The notes under the pieces: model-generated
Seen by the model: only the letters and a program-made list of their open reading frames with translations
Database searches by the model: none
Told to the model about the DNA's origin: nothing
Translations under genes and position numbers: made by a program
NCBI GenBank assembly: GCA_900473795.1
Contig: UCMT01000018.1
Coordinates: 1-64,000, forward strand
Reading direction: 5' to 3'
Origin: Hyphomicrobiales bacterium
GTDB lineage: Bacteria > Pseudomonadota > Alphaproteobacteria > Rhizobiales > Rhizobiaceae
DNA: 64,000 nucleotides
Part shown: positions 43,300-51,408 of the stretch, piece by piece
Layout: each line of letters opens with the position of its first letter
Numbering within the stretch: position 1 is the first letter of the stretch

Positions 43300-43461
43300 G
43301 TTTCCCCTCAGCCGTTCAAAACCCTGTATTTTTACAAAATCAAAAAGATGCCAGACGGAGACTAAGTCATTGGGGGTAGATGACGGTCAATAAATACTAC
43401 CATACCTCCTGTTTGTACAGCATATGAACTAGCTATTGACACCATCCCTATCCGATCGGAA

Positions 43462-43536
43462 TTTAACCATAAAATATATATCCCAAAAATGGCCATGTTT
43501 TAGTAATTGACGAAATAATAATTAAGTGATTATTAA
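43462..43536. promoter_or_regulatory. CtrA-type sites before the flp pilin gene
   Basis: A full CtrA box, TTAA-GTGATTA-TTAA (TTAA-N7-TTAA), lies at 43522-43536, about 86 bp before the pilin ATG. A half-site TTAACCAT lies at 43463-43470. A TTGACG hexamer (43507-43512) sits just upstream of the full box. CtrA is the cell-cycle regulator of alphaproteobacteria and controls the pilin gene of the Tad pilus in Caulobacter. The rest of the region 43300-43621 is AT-rich with no gene. Confidence 0.6.
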
Positions 43537-43621
43537 TAATATCAGTCGGAGGGGCGGTCTCGACGACGGGGGCGGGCCGGAGGACATTGCGGGCACGTCG
43601 TATATTTGGAGGTAATTCTCG

Positions 43622-43825
43622 ATGAAAGCACTTTTGTCTGCAGTACGCGCTTTCGCGCGGGAAGAAGATGGCGTTGCGCTGTCAGAATATCTTGTTCTTC
43701 TTGGCCTTCTCGTCGGCGGCGTTATTGCTGCCGTCACACTCGCCGGCCAAAATCTTGCTGCGGCTTGGAACGGCTGGGCCGGGTTCTTCCTGAGCTTGGA
43801 CGATGCCGCGCCTGTGCCAGCCTAA
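43622..43825 (+). CDS. flp: Flp/Fap-type IVb pilin
   Basis: This is a 67-residue prepilin. A short positively charged leader (MKALLSAVRAFAREEDG) ends in Gly, followed by VALSEYLVLLGLLVGGVIAAV, the class IVb motif with the conserved Glu-Tyr at positions +5/+6 after the cut. The length suits Flp pilins. GGAGG is 9 bp before the ATG. A stem-loop follows the gene, which may keep pilin mRNA in excess over the assembly genes. Confidence 0.92.
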   Translation: MKALLSAVRAFAREEDGVALSEYLVLLGLLVGGVIAAVTLAGQNLAAAWNGWAGFFLSLDDAAPVPA

Positions 43826-43838
43826 CAGAAGAAATTAA

Positions 43839-43872
43839 AGAGGAGAGGGATTTTTGTTAACCCCTCTCCTCT
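43839..43872 (+). terminator. Stem-loop between flp and cpaB
   Basis: An 11-bp stem, AGAGGAGAGGG (43839-43849) with CCCTCTCCTCT (43862-43872), has a 12-base loop and an AT-rich tail (AAAATTATATTT). It probably acts as a partial terminator or an mRNA stabiliser, giving more pilin than assembly proteins. Confidence 0.65.
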
Positions 43873-43926
43873 AAAATTATATTTAAGAAACGGGCGTATT
43901 TTCGTCCAGTGTTGCGAGTACCGGCG

Positions 43927-44934
43927 ATGCGTTTCTCAACAATCCTTAGTCTATTCGTTTCCATTATACTTGCTGCAACTGCCGTTTTTGCGATGCGCAG
44001 TTACCTGGCAGACCAGCAAGCGCGGCTTGCGGCGGTTGACACGAAGGCATCGGACAAGATCCTCGTTGTCGCGGCCAAGGAAATGCGCTTCGGCGACCCG
44101 GTCCGTCCTGAAAGTCTAAGAGCCATCCCCTGGCCTGCCGGGGAGCGGCCAGAAGGCTCATTCGACAGCATCGAGGCGGTGGTCGGCGACGTCGACAAGC
44201 CGCGCTATGCGATGGCGGCGATCGATCCCGGCGAGCCCGTGCTCAGCTCGAAGATCACCGGCACCGGCGAACGGGCGACGTTGTCGGCGGCGCTCGACCA
44301 GGGCATGAAGGCCGTTTCGATCCGCGTCAACGACGTTCTCGGCGTTGCGGGCTTCGTGCGGCCCTCGGACCGCGTCGACGTGCTTCTGACCCGTGTCGTC
44401 CAGAACCGGCAGAACAGCAGCGAACAGACCTATGTCGATGTGCTTCTCCAGGGCGTAAAGGTGCTGGCGGTGGACCAGACCGCCGACGAGCGCAAGGATG
44501 AGCCCTCCATCGTCAAGACGGTGACCTTCGAGGTCACGACCGAAGAGGCGCAGCGGTTGACGCTGGGTGCCAATATCGGCACGCTGTCGCTCACGCTGCG
44601 CAATGTCGCGTCTGCCACAGCGGAAGAGACGCGGCCGATCACCGTTGCGGACCTTGGCGGGGGGCCGATGGCAACCGAGCTTAGCAACGATCTTGCGAAG
44701 GCCGATGACGGGCGATTCGACACGATCGAGCGGCTGGTGCGGAAGGTCGGGGAGGACCTGGGGGGCAGGCTCAACTCGGTCGAAGATCAAATAAAGAAGC
44801 CTTTGCGGGAAAAACAAGTACAGATTGTTGAACGTGAAGTCGAAGCGGTATTGCCGATTGAGCCAAAGTGGGCGACGGTAGGCGTCTGGAACACGACGAA
44901 GCGCGAGGAGCACCGAGTCGGCATGATCCAGTGA
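43927..44934 (+). CDS. cpaB: Flp pilus assembly protein CpaB/RcpC
   Basis: This 335-residue protein has an N-terminal membrane anchor (FSTILSLFVSIILAATAVFAM), a SAF-type domain (VVAAKEMRFGDPVRPESLRAIPWPAGERP, about residues 37-65, then AAIDPGEPVLSSKITG) and the RcpC block VSIRVNDVLGVAGFVRPSDRVDVLLTR near 129-155. The C-terminal 80 residues are charged and less conserved. It acts in the periplasm with the secretin. The start at 43927 (ATG) is likely; an in-frame GTG at 43909 is possible. Confidence 0.9.
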   Translation: MRFSTILSLFVSIILAATAVFAMRSYLADQQARLAAVDTKASDKILVVAAKEMRFGDPVRPESLRAIPWPAGERPEGSFDSIEAVVGDVDKPRYAMAAIDPGEPVLSSKITGTGERATLSAALDQGMKAVSIRVNDVLGVAGFVRPSDRVDVLLTRVVQNRQNSSEQTYVDVLLQGVKVLAVDQTADERKDEPSIVKTVTFEVTTEEAQRLTLGANIGTLSLTLRNVASATAEETRPITVADLGGGPMATELSNDLAKADDGRFDTIERLVRKVGEDLGGRLNSVEDQIKKPLREKQVQIVEREVEAVLPIEPKWATVGVWNTTKREEHRVGMIQ

Positions 44935-44993
44935 GCTGAAATGCGGCGTGCCGGGATGCGCGGCAGCCGAACGAGGAGAGGGGCTTAAGCGGA

Positions 44994-46484
44994 ATGTTGA
45001 AGGGAAGCATAAAGGGGGTGGCGCGAGCCAGGACCCTTGCGGCGACGACCGCGGCAATTTTAGCGTGTGGCTGCTGGGGCCTTGGCCTCGTCGGTAGGGC
45101 TGACGCCCAGGAGAAATTCATCAGCCTTGCCGGCTCCGTGCAGCAGGTGACGATACCTCCGAACGACACGATGACGATCACGACCGGCAAACCCTTTGGC
45201 GATCTGGTGATCGGCAGCGCCGAGTTGATCGATGTGGTGCCGCTCTCCGACAAGTCGCTCTTCATTCGCGGCAAGAAGAACGGCGCCACCAACATTTCGG
45301 TCTATGCCGACGACAAGTCGCTTCTCGGCGTCATCGATATCCGCGTTGCCAGCGATTTCACCGAAGTCGCTTCGGCCATCCGCTCCACTGCACCGTCTTC
45401 GCAGGTCAGGGTCTTCAATTCCAACGACCGCATTCGCCTCACAGGCATGGTGCGTGACGCCGTCGAACTGCAGCGCGTGATGGAAATCGCGCAGTCGTAT
45501 TCCGAGTTGCCGGTGCTCAACCAGCTTCGCGTCGCTGATTCGCAGCAGGTCATGCTGGAGGTCCGGGTAATCGAGGCCCAGCGATCGACCGGCCGCGACC
45601 TCGGCATCGGCTGGTCCGGGCAGGGCAGGAACGGCATCGGCAAGGCAACGACGAGCCAGGGCATCGGAACGAATGACGACGACCAGCTCGTGCGCACGCT
45701 CGAAGACGCCTCGGGCGTTGCAACGGGCCTGCAGCCCTTCGGTCAGCTGATTGCCAAGGTGCTGGAAATTTCCGGCGGCCAAATCGACATCGTCATCAAT
45801 GCGCTGGAACAGAAGGGGCTGGTGCGCCGGTTGGCGCAGCCGAACCTGATTGCCATGAGCGGCGAGACCGCAAGCTTCCACGCCGGCGGCGAGGTACCGA
45901 TCCAGACGACGGTCGCCAACGGCGCGACGGTCGCAACCGAGACCGACTATCGGCCGTACGGTGTGCGGCTCACCTTCACACCGGTGGTGCTGGATGGAGG
46001 GCTGATCAACCTGAAGATCGAACCGGAAGTTTCCGAACTCGATACGTCGGTCAGCGTCAACGGCAATCCCGGCTTCATTTCGCGTGCGGCGAAGACCACG
46101 GTCGCGCTGCGCGACGGCCAGAGCTTTGCCATGGCCGGTCTACTGCAGTCGATCAATTCCAAGGACATCCAGCAATTGCCGGGACTGGGCAAGCTCCCGA
46201 TCATCGGGGCGCTGTTTCGCTCGACCAGCTTTGCGAAAAAAGAATCCGATCTCGTCATCGTGGTCACGCCGCATATCGTGCGGCCTTCAGCGCCTGGCGA
46301 GGATCTCTACAGTCCGCTCGACCAGACGCGTTCGTCGAATGACGTCGAACTCTTCGCGCTCGGCATGCTGGAGGTCGACAAGGATATGCTGCGCCGCTTT
46401 CGCAATGGCGAAGGCGTGAAAGGACCCTATGGTCACCGTCTCGATCTCGACGTGGGAGGCACCCTTGCTGTTGTCAAGAAGTAG
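44994..46484 (+). CDS. cpaC: Flp pilus secretin CpaC/RcpA
   Basis: This 496-residue outer-membrane channel protein has a signal peptide ending near ADAQ (about residue 39), an N0-like and BON-type region (SDFTEVASAIRSTAPSSQVRVF) and the secretin domain: VMLEVRVIEAQRSTGRDLGIGW near 184-205, LAQPNLIAMSGETASFHAGGEVPI near 281-304 and KLPIIGALFRSTSFAKKESDLVIVVTPHIVRP near 399-430. It is the pilus exit pore. Upstream ribosome signals are weak. Confidence 0.93.
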   Translation: MLKGSIKGVARARTLAATTAAILACGCWGLGLVGRADAQEKFISLAGSVQQVTIPPNDTMTITTGKPFGDLVIGSAELIDVVPLSDKSLFIRGKKNGATNISVYADDKSLLGVIDIRVASDFTEVASAIRSTAPSSQVRVFNSNDRIRLTGMVRDAVELQRVMEIAQSYSELPVLNQLRVADSQQVMLEVRVIEAQRSTGRDLGIGWSGQGRNGIGKATTSQGIGTNDDDQLVRTLEDASGVATGLQPFGQLIAKVLEISGGQIDIVINALEQKGLVRRLAQPNLIAMSGETASFHAGGEVPIQTTVANGATVATETDYRPYGVRLTFTPVVLDGGLINLKIEPEVSELDTSVSVNGNPGFISRAAKTTVALRDGQSFAMAGLLQSINSKDIQQLPGLGKLPIIGALFRSTSFAKKESDLVIVVTPHIVRPSAPGEDLYSPLDQTRSSNDVELFALGMLEVDKDMLRRFRNGEGVKGPYGHRLDLDVGGTLAVVKK

Positions 46485-46785
46485 GCGCGTCGTGCTGGTG
46501 CTTGCGGCCGCGAGCCTGGTCTCTGGCTGCGCCGATTACATGAATCATCGTGATTCGATCACGTTCGGGCTGGGCAATGCAGTGGAGGCCAATAAGGGCA
46601 TCCACATACAGGATCCTTTCCCGCAGGTGGCTGAGAACACCCGCATCACCACGGACGGCAAGACCATCCAGAAGGTGATGCACAACTACAACGGCTCCAG
46701 CCAGCCCGCAGCGACACCGCAAACGGCGGTGATCCTGCCGGCGGCAACAATGGGAACGAACGGATCGCCGTCGTACGGGCAGTAA
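46465..46785 (+). CDS. Small pilus-locus lipoprotein (short CpaD-like)
   Basis: This is a lipoprotein of about 106 residues. SRSRRVVLVLAAASLVSGC ends in a lipobox Cys, followed by ADYMNHRDSITFGLGNAVEA and IHIQDPFPQVAENTRI. The DSITFG-GNA-EANK-IHI-DPFP pattern recalls short lipoproteins of rhizobial Tad loci that stand where CpaD (usually about 200 residues) is expected. I favour a TTG start at 46465, since GGGAGG lies 5 bp before it and the ATG at 46429 would add a sequence unlike a signal peptide. The gene overlaps the end of cpaC by 20 bp. Confidence 0.72.
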   Translation: MLLSRSRRVVLVLAAASLVSGCADYMNHRDSITFGLGNAVEANKGIHIQDPFPQVAENTRITTDGKTIQKVMHNYNGSSQPAATPQTAVILPAATMGTNGSPSYGQ

Positions 46786-46902
46786 CGGGAAGCGGGCGAC
46801 GAGCGGGAATTGACGAGCGGAATGAAGAAGCAGCGGCGGAAAGGAATGCAGTAAACGCAACACGTCACGGCGAAAGAGGCGCCGCGATGGGGGGATATGC
46901 CA

Positions 46903-48507
46903 ATGTTGTTGAGTACGGCTATCAGGCGGTTCTGGAACGATCATCGTGGCTACGTCATCGCTTTGACGCTGATATCCATGCCGCTGCTCCTTGGTTTTTC
47001 GCTGCTCGTGATCGATGTCGGGCGCAGCAGCAACCTGCACACGGACCTTCAGAATGCCGTCGATGCGATGGCGCTGACCGGCGCCCGCGAACTCGACGGG
47101 CGCGACGACGCGATCACCCGGGCCGAGGCGGCGATCGAGAAGCTCGCCAACACCGCTGCCTTTGGCGGCGGCGGCGCGGGCCTGTCGCTCGGCTCAAGCC
47201 TCACGGTGTCTTACGACGCCGGTAACGACGCCGCGAGCACCGTCACCGTCACGTTTCTCAAGGCTATCCCGGATGACGATGACGACGCCATCCCGGGTTC
47301 CATGGTGACGACGAACCCCAACGAAGCAGCCTATGCCTGGGTCGCTGCCAAGCCTCAGGCGATGCAGACGATCTTCCCGATACCGGTCGGCTTCAATCGC
47401 GATACGATCAACGTTTCGGCGGATGCGGTTGCCGTCTATCACGCAAGTGCCTGCGATATCACGCCGATCTTCATCTGCAATCCCTACGAGCCGGCCGGCA
47501 ATACGAGCCAGGCCTCCAGCGAGCAGGCGGCGGCGGATCTCCATACCAACTTCGCGGCCGGCAATCTCTACGGTCGGCAGATCGAAATGCACAGCACGTC
47601 TTCGTCCAATCCTGGGCCTGGCAATTTCGGGTTCCTGCGGACACCGCTGGGCAATGGCGCAAACGTGCTGGCGGAGGCTCTCGCCACCGGCAATCCGGGA
47701 GCGTGCTATACGCAGGATAGCCTGGATACCAAGACGGGTGCCGTCGCCGGGCCTGTGGAGGCTGGCGTCAATACGCGCTTCGGCATTTATGAGGGTTCGT
47801 TCAAGGGCTCGCGCGATGACGGCCGCTATCGCCCGGCCCAGAACGTGCGCTCCGCGCAAAAGCAAACGGGACAGAACGGCTGCAAGGGTTACGACCCGGC
47901 AATGGTCGGCAGCACGGTCGGCGATGTCACCAAGGCGGTGCCGTTGGGCTACGGTTCAGCCATGAGCGCGCTTGGCGGCGGCAAGATCAGCAGCAGCAAC
48001 AATTGGAACTACGCAAACTACTGGAGCGTCGCACAGGGCGGGACGGCGCCGTCGGTCAGCGCGATTCTCAGCAACTACTCCAGCTATCCGCCGCAGGCCA
48101 CCGGAACACCGAGCCGGCCCTCCGCCTACGATGTCTATCGTTACGAACTCAACACCCCGGCGCTGCTCAGCCATGCCTCGCCGAACGGCGAGATCGGCAC
48201 GCCCACGACAGGCGGCGGCCAGTGCTATTCCGGGCCGGCCCTTTCGAACTACACGGGGGGCGACTATGGCGATCGTCGCGAAATATTCGCCGCGATCGTC
48301 AATTGCGGCTACGAGGCATCGATCGGCCATCTGAACGGCCAGAAGCAGACGCAGGCGGTTGCCTTCGCGCGCATGTTCATGACCAAGCCGGCGATCAAGG
48401 CCGGCAGCGAGCGCTATCTGTCGCTCGAAGTGATCGACATCAGCGGCAAGGGTGGACGCGGCACGCTGGAAGAGTTCCTGCGGGAAGAAGCGGAGCTGGT
48501 CAGATGA
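46903..48507 (+). CDS. tadG: TadG-like pilus assembly protein
   Basis: This 534-residue protein has an N-terminal pseudopilin-like segment (FWNDHRGYVIALTLISMPLLLGFSLLVIDVGRSSNL, about residues 10-45) and the QNAVDAMALTGARELDG block typical of TadG. A large, mostly polar, presumably periplasmic region follows, with glycine- and serine-rich stretches. ATG 46903 is preferred over 46897 because the G-run at 46889-46894 then has a normal spacing. Its stop overlaps the next start (ATGA). Confidence 0.85.
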   Translation: MLLSTAIRRFWNDHRGYVIALTLISMPLLLGFSLLVIDVGRSSNLHTDLQNAVDAMALTGARELDGRDDAITRAEAAIEKLANTAAFGGGGAGLSLGSSLTVSYDAGNDAASTVTVTFLKAIPDDDDDAIPGSMVTTNPNEAAYAWVAAKPQAMQTIFPIPVGFNRDTINVSADAVAVYHASACDITPIFICNPYEPAGNTSQASSEQAAADLHTNFAAGNLYGRQIEMHSTSSSNPGPGNFGFLRTPLGNGANVLAEALATGNPGACYTQDSLDTKTGAVAGPVEAGVNTRFGIYEGSFKGSRDDGRYRPAQNVRSAQKQTGQNGCKGYDPAMVGSTVGDVTKAVPLGYGSAMSALGGGKISSSNNWNYANYWSVAQGGTAPSVSAILSNYSSYPPQATGTPSRPSAYDVYRYELNTPALLSHASPNGEIGTPTTGGGQCYSGPALSNYTGGDYGDRREIFAAIVNCGYEASIGHLNGQKQTQAVAFARMFMTKPAIKAGSERYLSLEVIDISGKGGRGTLEEFLREEAELVR

Positions 48508-48986
48508 TGGCGCTGCGAAACTTCATTTTCCGTCGCTTCTGTTTCGGCTTCTGGCAGAAGGAAGAGGGTGCCGTGCTCGCCGAAGCGCTGCTGGCCGTGC
48601 CCTTCGTGACGCTGTTCGCCGTCGGCATCCTGGAGTTCGGCAACATCTTCTGGGAGCGAATGCAGATCGATGCCGGCCTCAGGGATGCCGGGCGCTATCT
48701 GTCGCGCTGCAGGCCAACCTCGCCGACCTATTCGGCGAACTGCTCGACGGCGACGGCGAAATTGATCGCTTTCTATGGAACCCAGAGCCCAGCCGCGGGG
48801 GCTCGGCTGCGTGTACCGGGCTGGGGCCCCAATCTTGCCGATATCACGGTCACGCCGGTCGATGCCGATGGCACGATTACCGTGCAGACGGCGCATCTCT
48901 ATGAAACGTCTCCGCTGTTTTCCTGGCTCGGCGTTGCTGCGATCACCATCAATTCCTCGCATGAAGAGAGGTATATGGGATGGTAG
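48504..48986 (+). CDS. tadE: TadE-like minor pseudopilin
   Basis: This is a 160-residue protein. KEEGAVLAEALLAVPFVTLFAVGILEFGNIFWERMQID carries the TadE motif, with a Gly cut site and Glu at +5 (about residues 20-57), followed by a periplasmic part with two cysteines (RCRPTSPTYSANC). It should be processed by CpaA. The start overlaps the tadG stop, and ATG codons at 48504 and 48507 are both possible. Confidence 0.87.
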   Translation: MMALRNFIFRRFCFGFWQKEEGAVLAEALLAVPFVTLFAVGILEFGNIFWERMQIDAGLRDAGRYLSRCRPTSPTYSANCSTATAKLIAFYGTQSPAAGARLRVPGWGPNLADITVTPVDADGTITVQTAHLYETSPLFSWLGVAAITINSSHEERYMGW

Positions 48987-49603
48987 ACGTTCGAGTTTCC
49001 TTCTGGCGGGACGATCGTGGCGTATCCCTTTCCGAAGGGCTGATCACCATCCCGATCGTGCTCCTGATATTTTCCGCCTTCGTCGAGTTCGGCTATGCCA
49101 TGTCGCAGTGGAACCAGACGGTGAAGGCTCTGCAATATGGCGCACGTCTTGCGACCGTATCCGATCCGCTGGTGCCGGCGGCGGACTTTGCCGATGCCTT
49201 CCCGACCGACGCTGACGATCCGCTGAACAATGGCCGCGCTGCGCCGAACGATTCGACGATATCGATCACCTGTGGACCCGCGCGCGCGAACTGCAATGCC
49301 GCAGCGTTGAGCCGGGTCGTCGAGGGAAGCGTCGCCGGCTGTGGGGCGGGCGATCCGCGGCCAGGCATTTGCGACCTCAACTGGCGCATTACGCAGGACA
49401 ACGTCGTGATTACCTATCAGCGCTCAGGGCTCGGCTACTGGGGGCGGCCGGATGGCCCGGTACTGACCATGCGGCTGGAAGTCCGCAATATTACCTTTGA
49501 TCTTCCCATATTGAGCGCATTGCTCGGGCTCGATGACATCGTCATTCCCGCCCATCCGGTGACCATTACGACCGAAGACTTGAAGACGTGTTCCACCTGC
49601 TGA
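48980..49603 (+). CDS. Second TadE/TadF-like minor pseudopilin
   Basis: This 207-residue protein has RDDRGVSLSEGLITIPIVLLIFSAFVEFGYAMSQWNQ as a type IVb pseudopilin segment (Gly cut site, Glu at +5; about residues 9-45). The periplasmic part holds ITCGPARANCNAAAL and a C-terminal CSTC, suggesting disulfides. It overlaps the tadE gene end by 7 bp. It completes the minor pilin set. Confidence 0.85.
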   Translation: MVDVRVSFWRDDRGVSLSEGLITIPIVLLIFSAFVEFGYAMSQWNQTVKALQYGARLATVSDPLVPAADFADAFPTDADDPLNNGRAAPNDSTISITCGPARANCNAAALSRVVEGSVAGCGAGDPRPGICDLNWRITQDNVVITYQRSGLGYWGRPDGPVLTMRLEVRNITFDLPILSALLGLDDIVIPAHPVTITTEDLKTCSTC

Positions 49604-49644
49604 AGCTATAATGCTAAACCCTTAATATTGCGTGGTAAAGCGAG

Positions 49645-50787
49645 ATGACAGCTCATATGAATTTTGCAGTGACCACTAAAATCCTTGTTCTCTCCGATGA
49701 CGCGGCTGCTGCGAGCTTCATGCTCGATACGTTCGGTTCGCTTTCGCGCTACGATGTGCGCCATATGGCCGTGATGGCGGTGAAAGACGCAGGGCGGATC
49801 GACGCGGCACAGTTCAACCTTATCGTCCTGGATGTCGATGACGGAGAGGTGCTGAGCCATCCGGAGCTGTTTGCCTTCCGCAGCAAGCATCGGAGTACGC
49901 CACTGGTGGTCGTCTCCGAAGATTTGCCCGATGAGAGGCTGCGGCTGCTGTTCCGCCTGAACGGCAACGATTGGCTGAAGAAACCGCTCGAGCGCCGCGC
50001 GCTGATCGATATGATCTCGACCCATGCGCCGACCGCTGGCGCCAACGAAAGCCGGGTTCATGCCGTCGTCTCGGCCGTTGGCGGGGCGGGCGCCAGCGTG
50101 ATTGCATCCTCGCTGGCGCATGTGCTGGCGCAGCCGACAAAAAATTCCGCGCCGCGCGTCGATCTGTTCGACATGGATTTCTCCTCCGGGTCGCTCGGCT
50201 ATTATCTCAACCTGGTCAATGACTACGATCTGAAGCCGATCCTGGCCAATCCGTCGCGGGTCGATCTCGAATTCATCGATCTCGTGCGCAAGCGCCATCC
50301 GGGCGGCTTTTCGTTGCTGTCGTTCAAGCAACCCTCGGTGCTTTTGACGCCGAAGGGTGGGGAACTCGTGCTGCGGATGTTGGACGTCGCGGCCTTCGAA
50401 AGCGATCACACGGTCCTCGATATTCCCTATTATCAGACGCCGTGGAAAGAGGATGTGCTGGGGTCTGCCAACAGTATCTGCATCGTCACCGAAATGACGA
50501 TCCCCGCCCTGCACGAGGCCAAGGACCTGTTCCTCAACCTGGTGCGGCTGCGCGGCAATTCGGACCAGATCTTTGTCGTCATCAACAAATACCGCACCAA
50601 GCTCTTCAGCCTTGGCGTGCGCCGCCAGCAGATCGACAAGATCTTCAAGGATGTCCGTGCGCATATCATTGCCGATGACTGGGATACGCTGAACGAGGCA
50701 GTCAACCGCGGCGTCTTGCCGTTCGAGGTCAATGCGCGGTCCCGTTTCTGCGGCTCTGTCGGCAAGCTGGGAGCGCTCGTTAAATGA
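49645..50787 (+). CDS. cpaE: Pilus assembly protein CpaE/TadZ
   Basis: This is a 380-residue protein with an atypical receiver-like N-terminal domain (TTKILVLSDDAAAASFMLDTFGSL) and a ParA/MinD-type C-terminal domain. The nucleotide loop reads SAVGGAGASVIASSLAHVL (about residues 140-158). Both lysines of the deviant Walker A (K-GG-x-G-K) are absent, while DLFDMDFSSGSLGYYLN keeps the Asp region. It probably positions the pilus machine at the pole without normal ATP turnover. Its stop overlaps the next start (ATGA). Confidence 0.88.
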   Translation: MTAHMNFAVTTKILVLSDDAAAASFMLDTFGSLSRYDVRHMAVMAVKDAGRIDAAQFNLIVLDVDDGEVLSHPELFAFRSKHRSTPLVVVSEDLPDERLRLLFRLNGNDWLKKPLERRALIDMISTHAPTAGANESRVHAVVSAVGGAGASVIASSLAHVLAQPTKNSAPRVDLFDMDFSSGSLGYYLNLVNDYDLKPILANPSRVDLEFIDLVRKRHPGGFSLLSFKQPSVLLTPKGGELVLRMLDVAAFESDHTVLDIPYYQTPWKEDVLGSANSICIVTEMTIPALHEAKDLFLNLVRLRGNSDQIFVVINKYRTKLFSLGVRRQQIDKIFKDVRAHIIADDWDTLNEAVNRGVLPFEVNARSRFCGSVGKLGALVK

Positions 50788-51389
50788 AGTGGCGCAACGG
50801 CAGCAATGGACAAGACGCGTGGCGCACCACGGAGGCATGCCGCCGAGTGATGGCAGGTGTCCTGGTCGCGGCGTGTTTCTGGTTCTCGGCTTCGTCCATG
50901 CAGGCCTTGGCGAGCGGGCTGGTGCCACGAAATCTCGGGCCAACGACCGGCGTCACCGTCACCACGGAACAAAATTATCCGGCCGGCACGATCGTCATCG
51001 TCAGCAAGGACCGGACGCTCGATCTCATCGTCTCCGGCAACCGTGCGATCCGCTACAGGATCGGCGTCGGCCGCGACGGCTTCCGCTGGAGCGGCATCGT
51101 CAGGGTCGGTCACAAGGCGGAATGGCCGGACTGGCGGCCGCCGGCGGAGATGAAGGCGCGCGCACCGGACCTTCCCGAGCTTGTGCCCGCCGGTCCGTTC
51201 AATCCGCTCGGCGCCCGTGGGATCTATCTCTACCGGGGAAATGCCGACACGCTCTATCGCATTCATGGAACCAACGATCAGTCGACGGTCGGCGGATTCG
51301 CGTCCTCGGGATGCTTCCGCATGAGCAATGCCGACGTGATCGATCTCTATAGCCGGGTGAAGGTCGGAGCCACGGTGATTGTGAAATAG
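50784..51389 (+). CDS. L,D-transpeptidase (YkuD domain) in the Tad operon
   Basis: This 201-residue exported enzyme has an N-terminal hydrophobic signal (VMAGVLVAACFWFSASSMQALA, cut near residue 44) and a YkuD domain with IVIVSKDRTLDLIVSGNRAIRYRIGVGRDG (about residues 69-98) and the catalytic YRIHGTNDQSTVGGFASSGCFRMSN (His near 160, Cys near 176). These enzymes remodel peptidoglycan or attach proteins to it. ATGA overlap with cpaE and 19 bp to cpaF place it inside the pilus operon, so it may open or anchor the cell wall around the pilus machine. Confidence 0.9.
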   Translation: MKWRNGSNGQDAWRTTEACRRVMAGVLVAACFWFSASSMQALASGLVPRNLGPTTGVTVTTEQNYPAGTIVIVSKDRTLDLIVSGNRAIRYRIGVGRDGFRWSGIVRVGHKAEWPDWRPPAEMKARAPDLPELVPAGPFNPLGARGIYLYRGNADTLYRIHGTNDQSTVGGFASSGCFRMSNADVIDLYSRVKVGATVIVK

Positions 51390-51408
51390 TCGACCAGGGG
51401 GGAAACTG

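Noticed and set aside
49606-50943. A 445-codon minus-strand open frame opposite cpaE
   Set aside because: CpaE on the plus strand has clear family features and operon overlaps. The antisense protein shows no domain and is rich in residues typical of reverse-strand translation.
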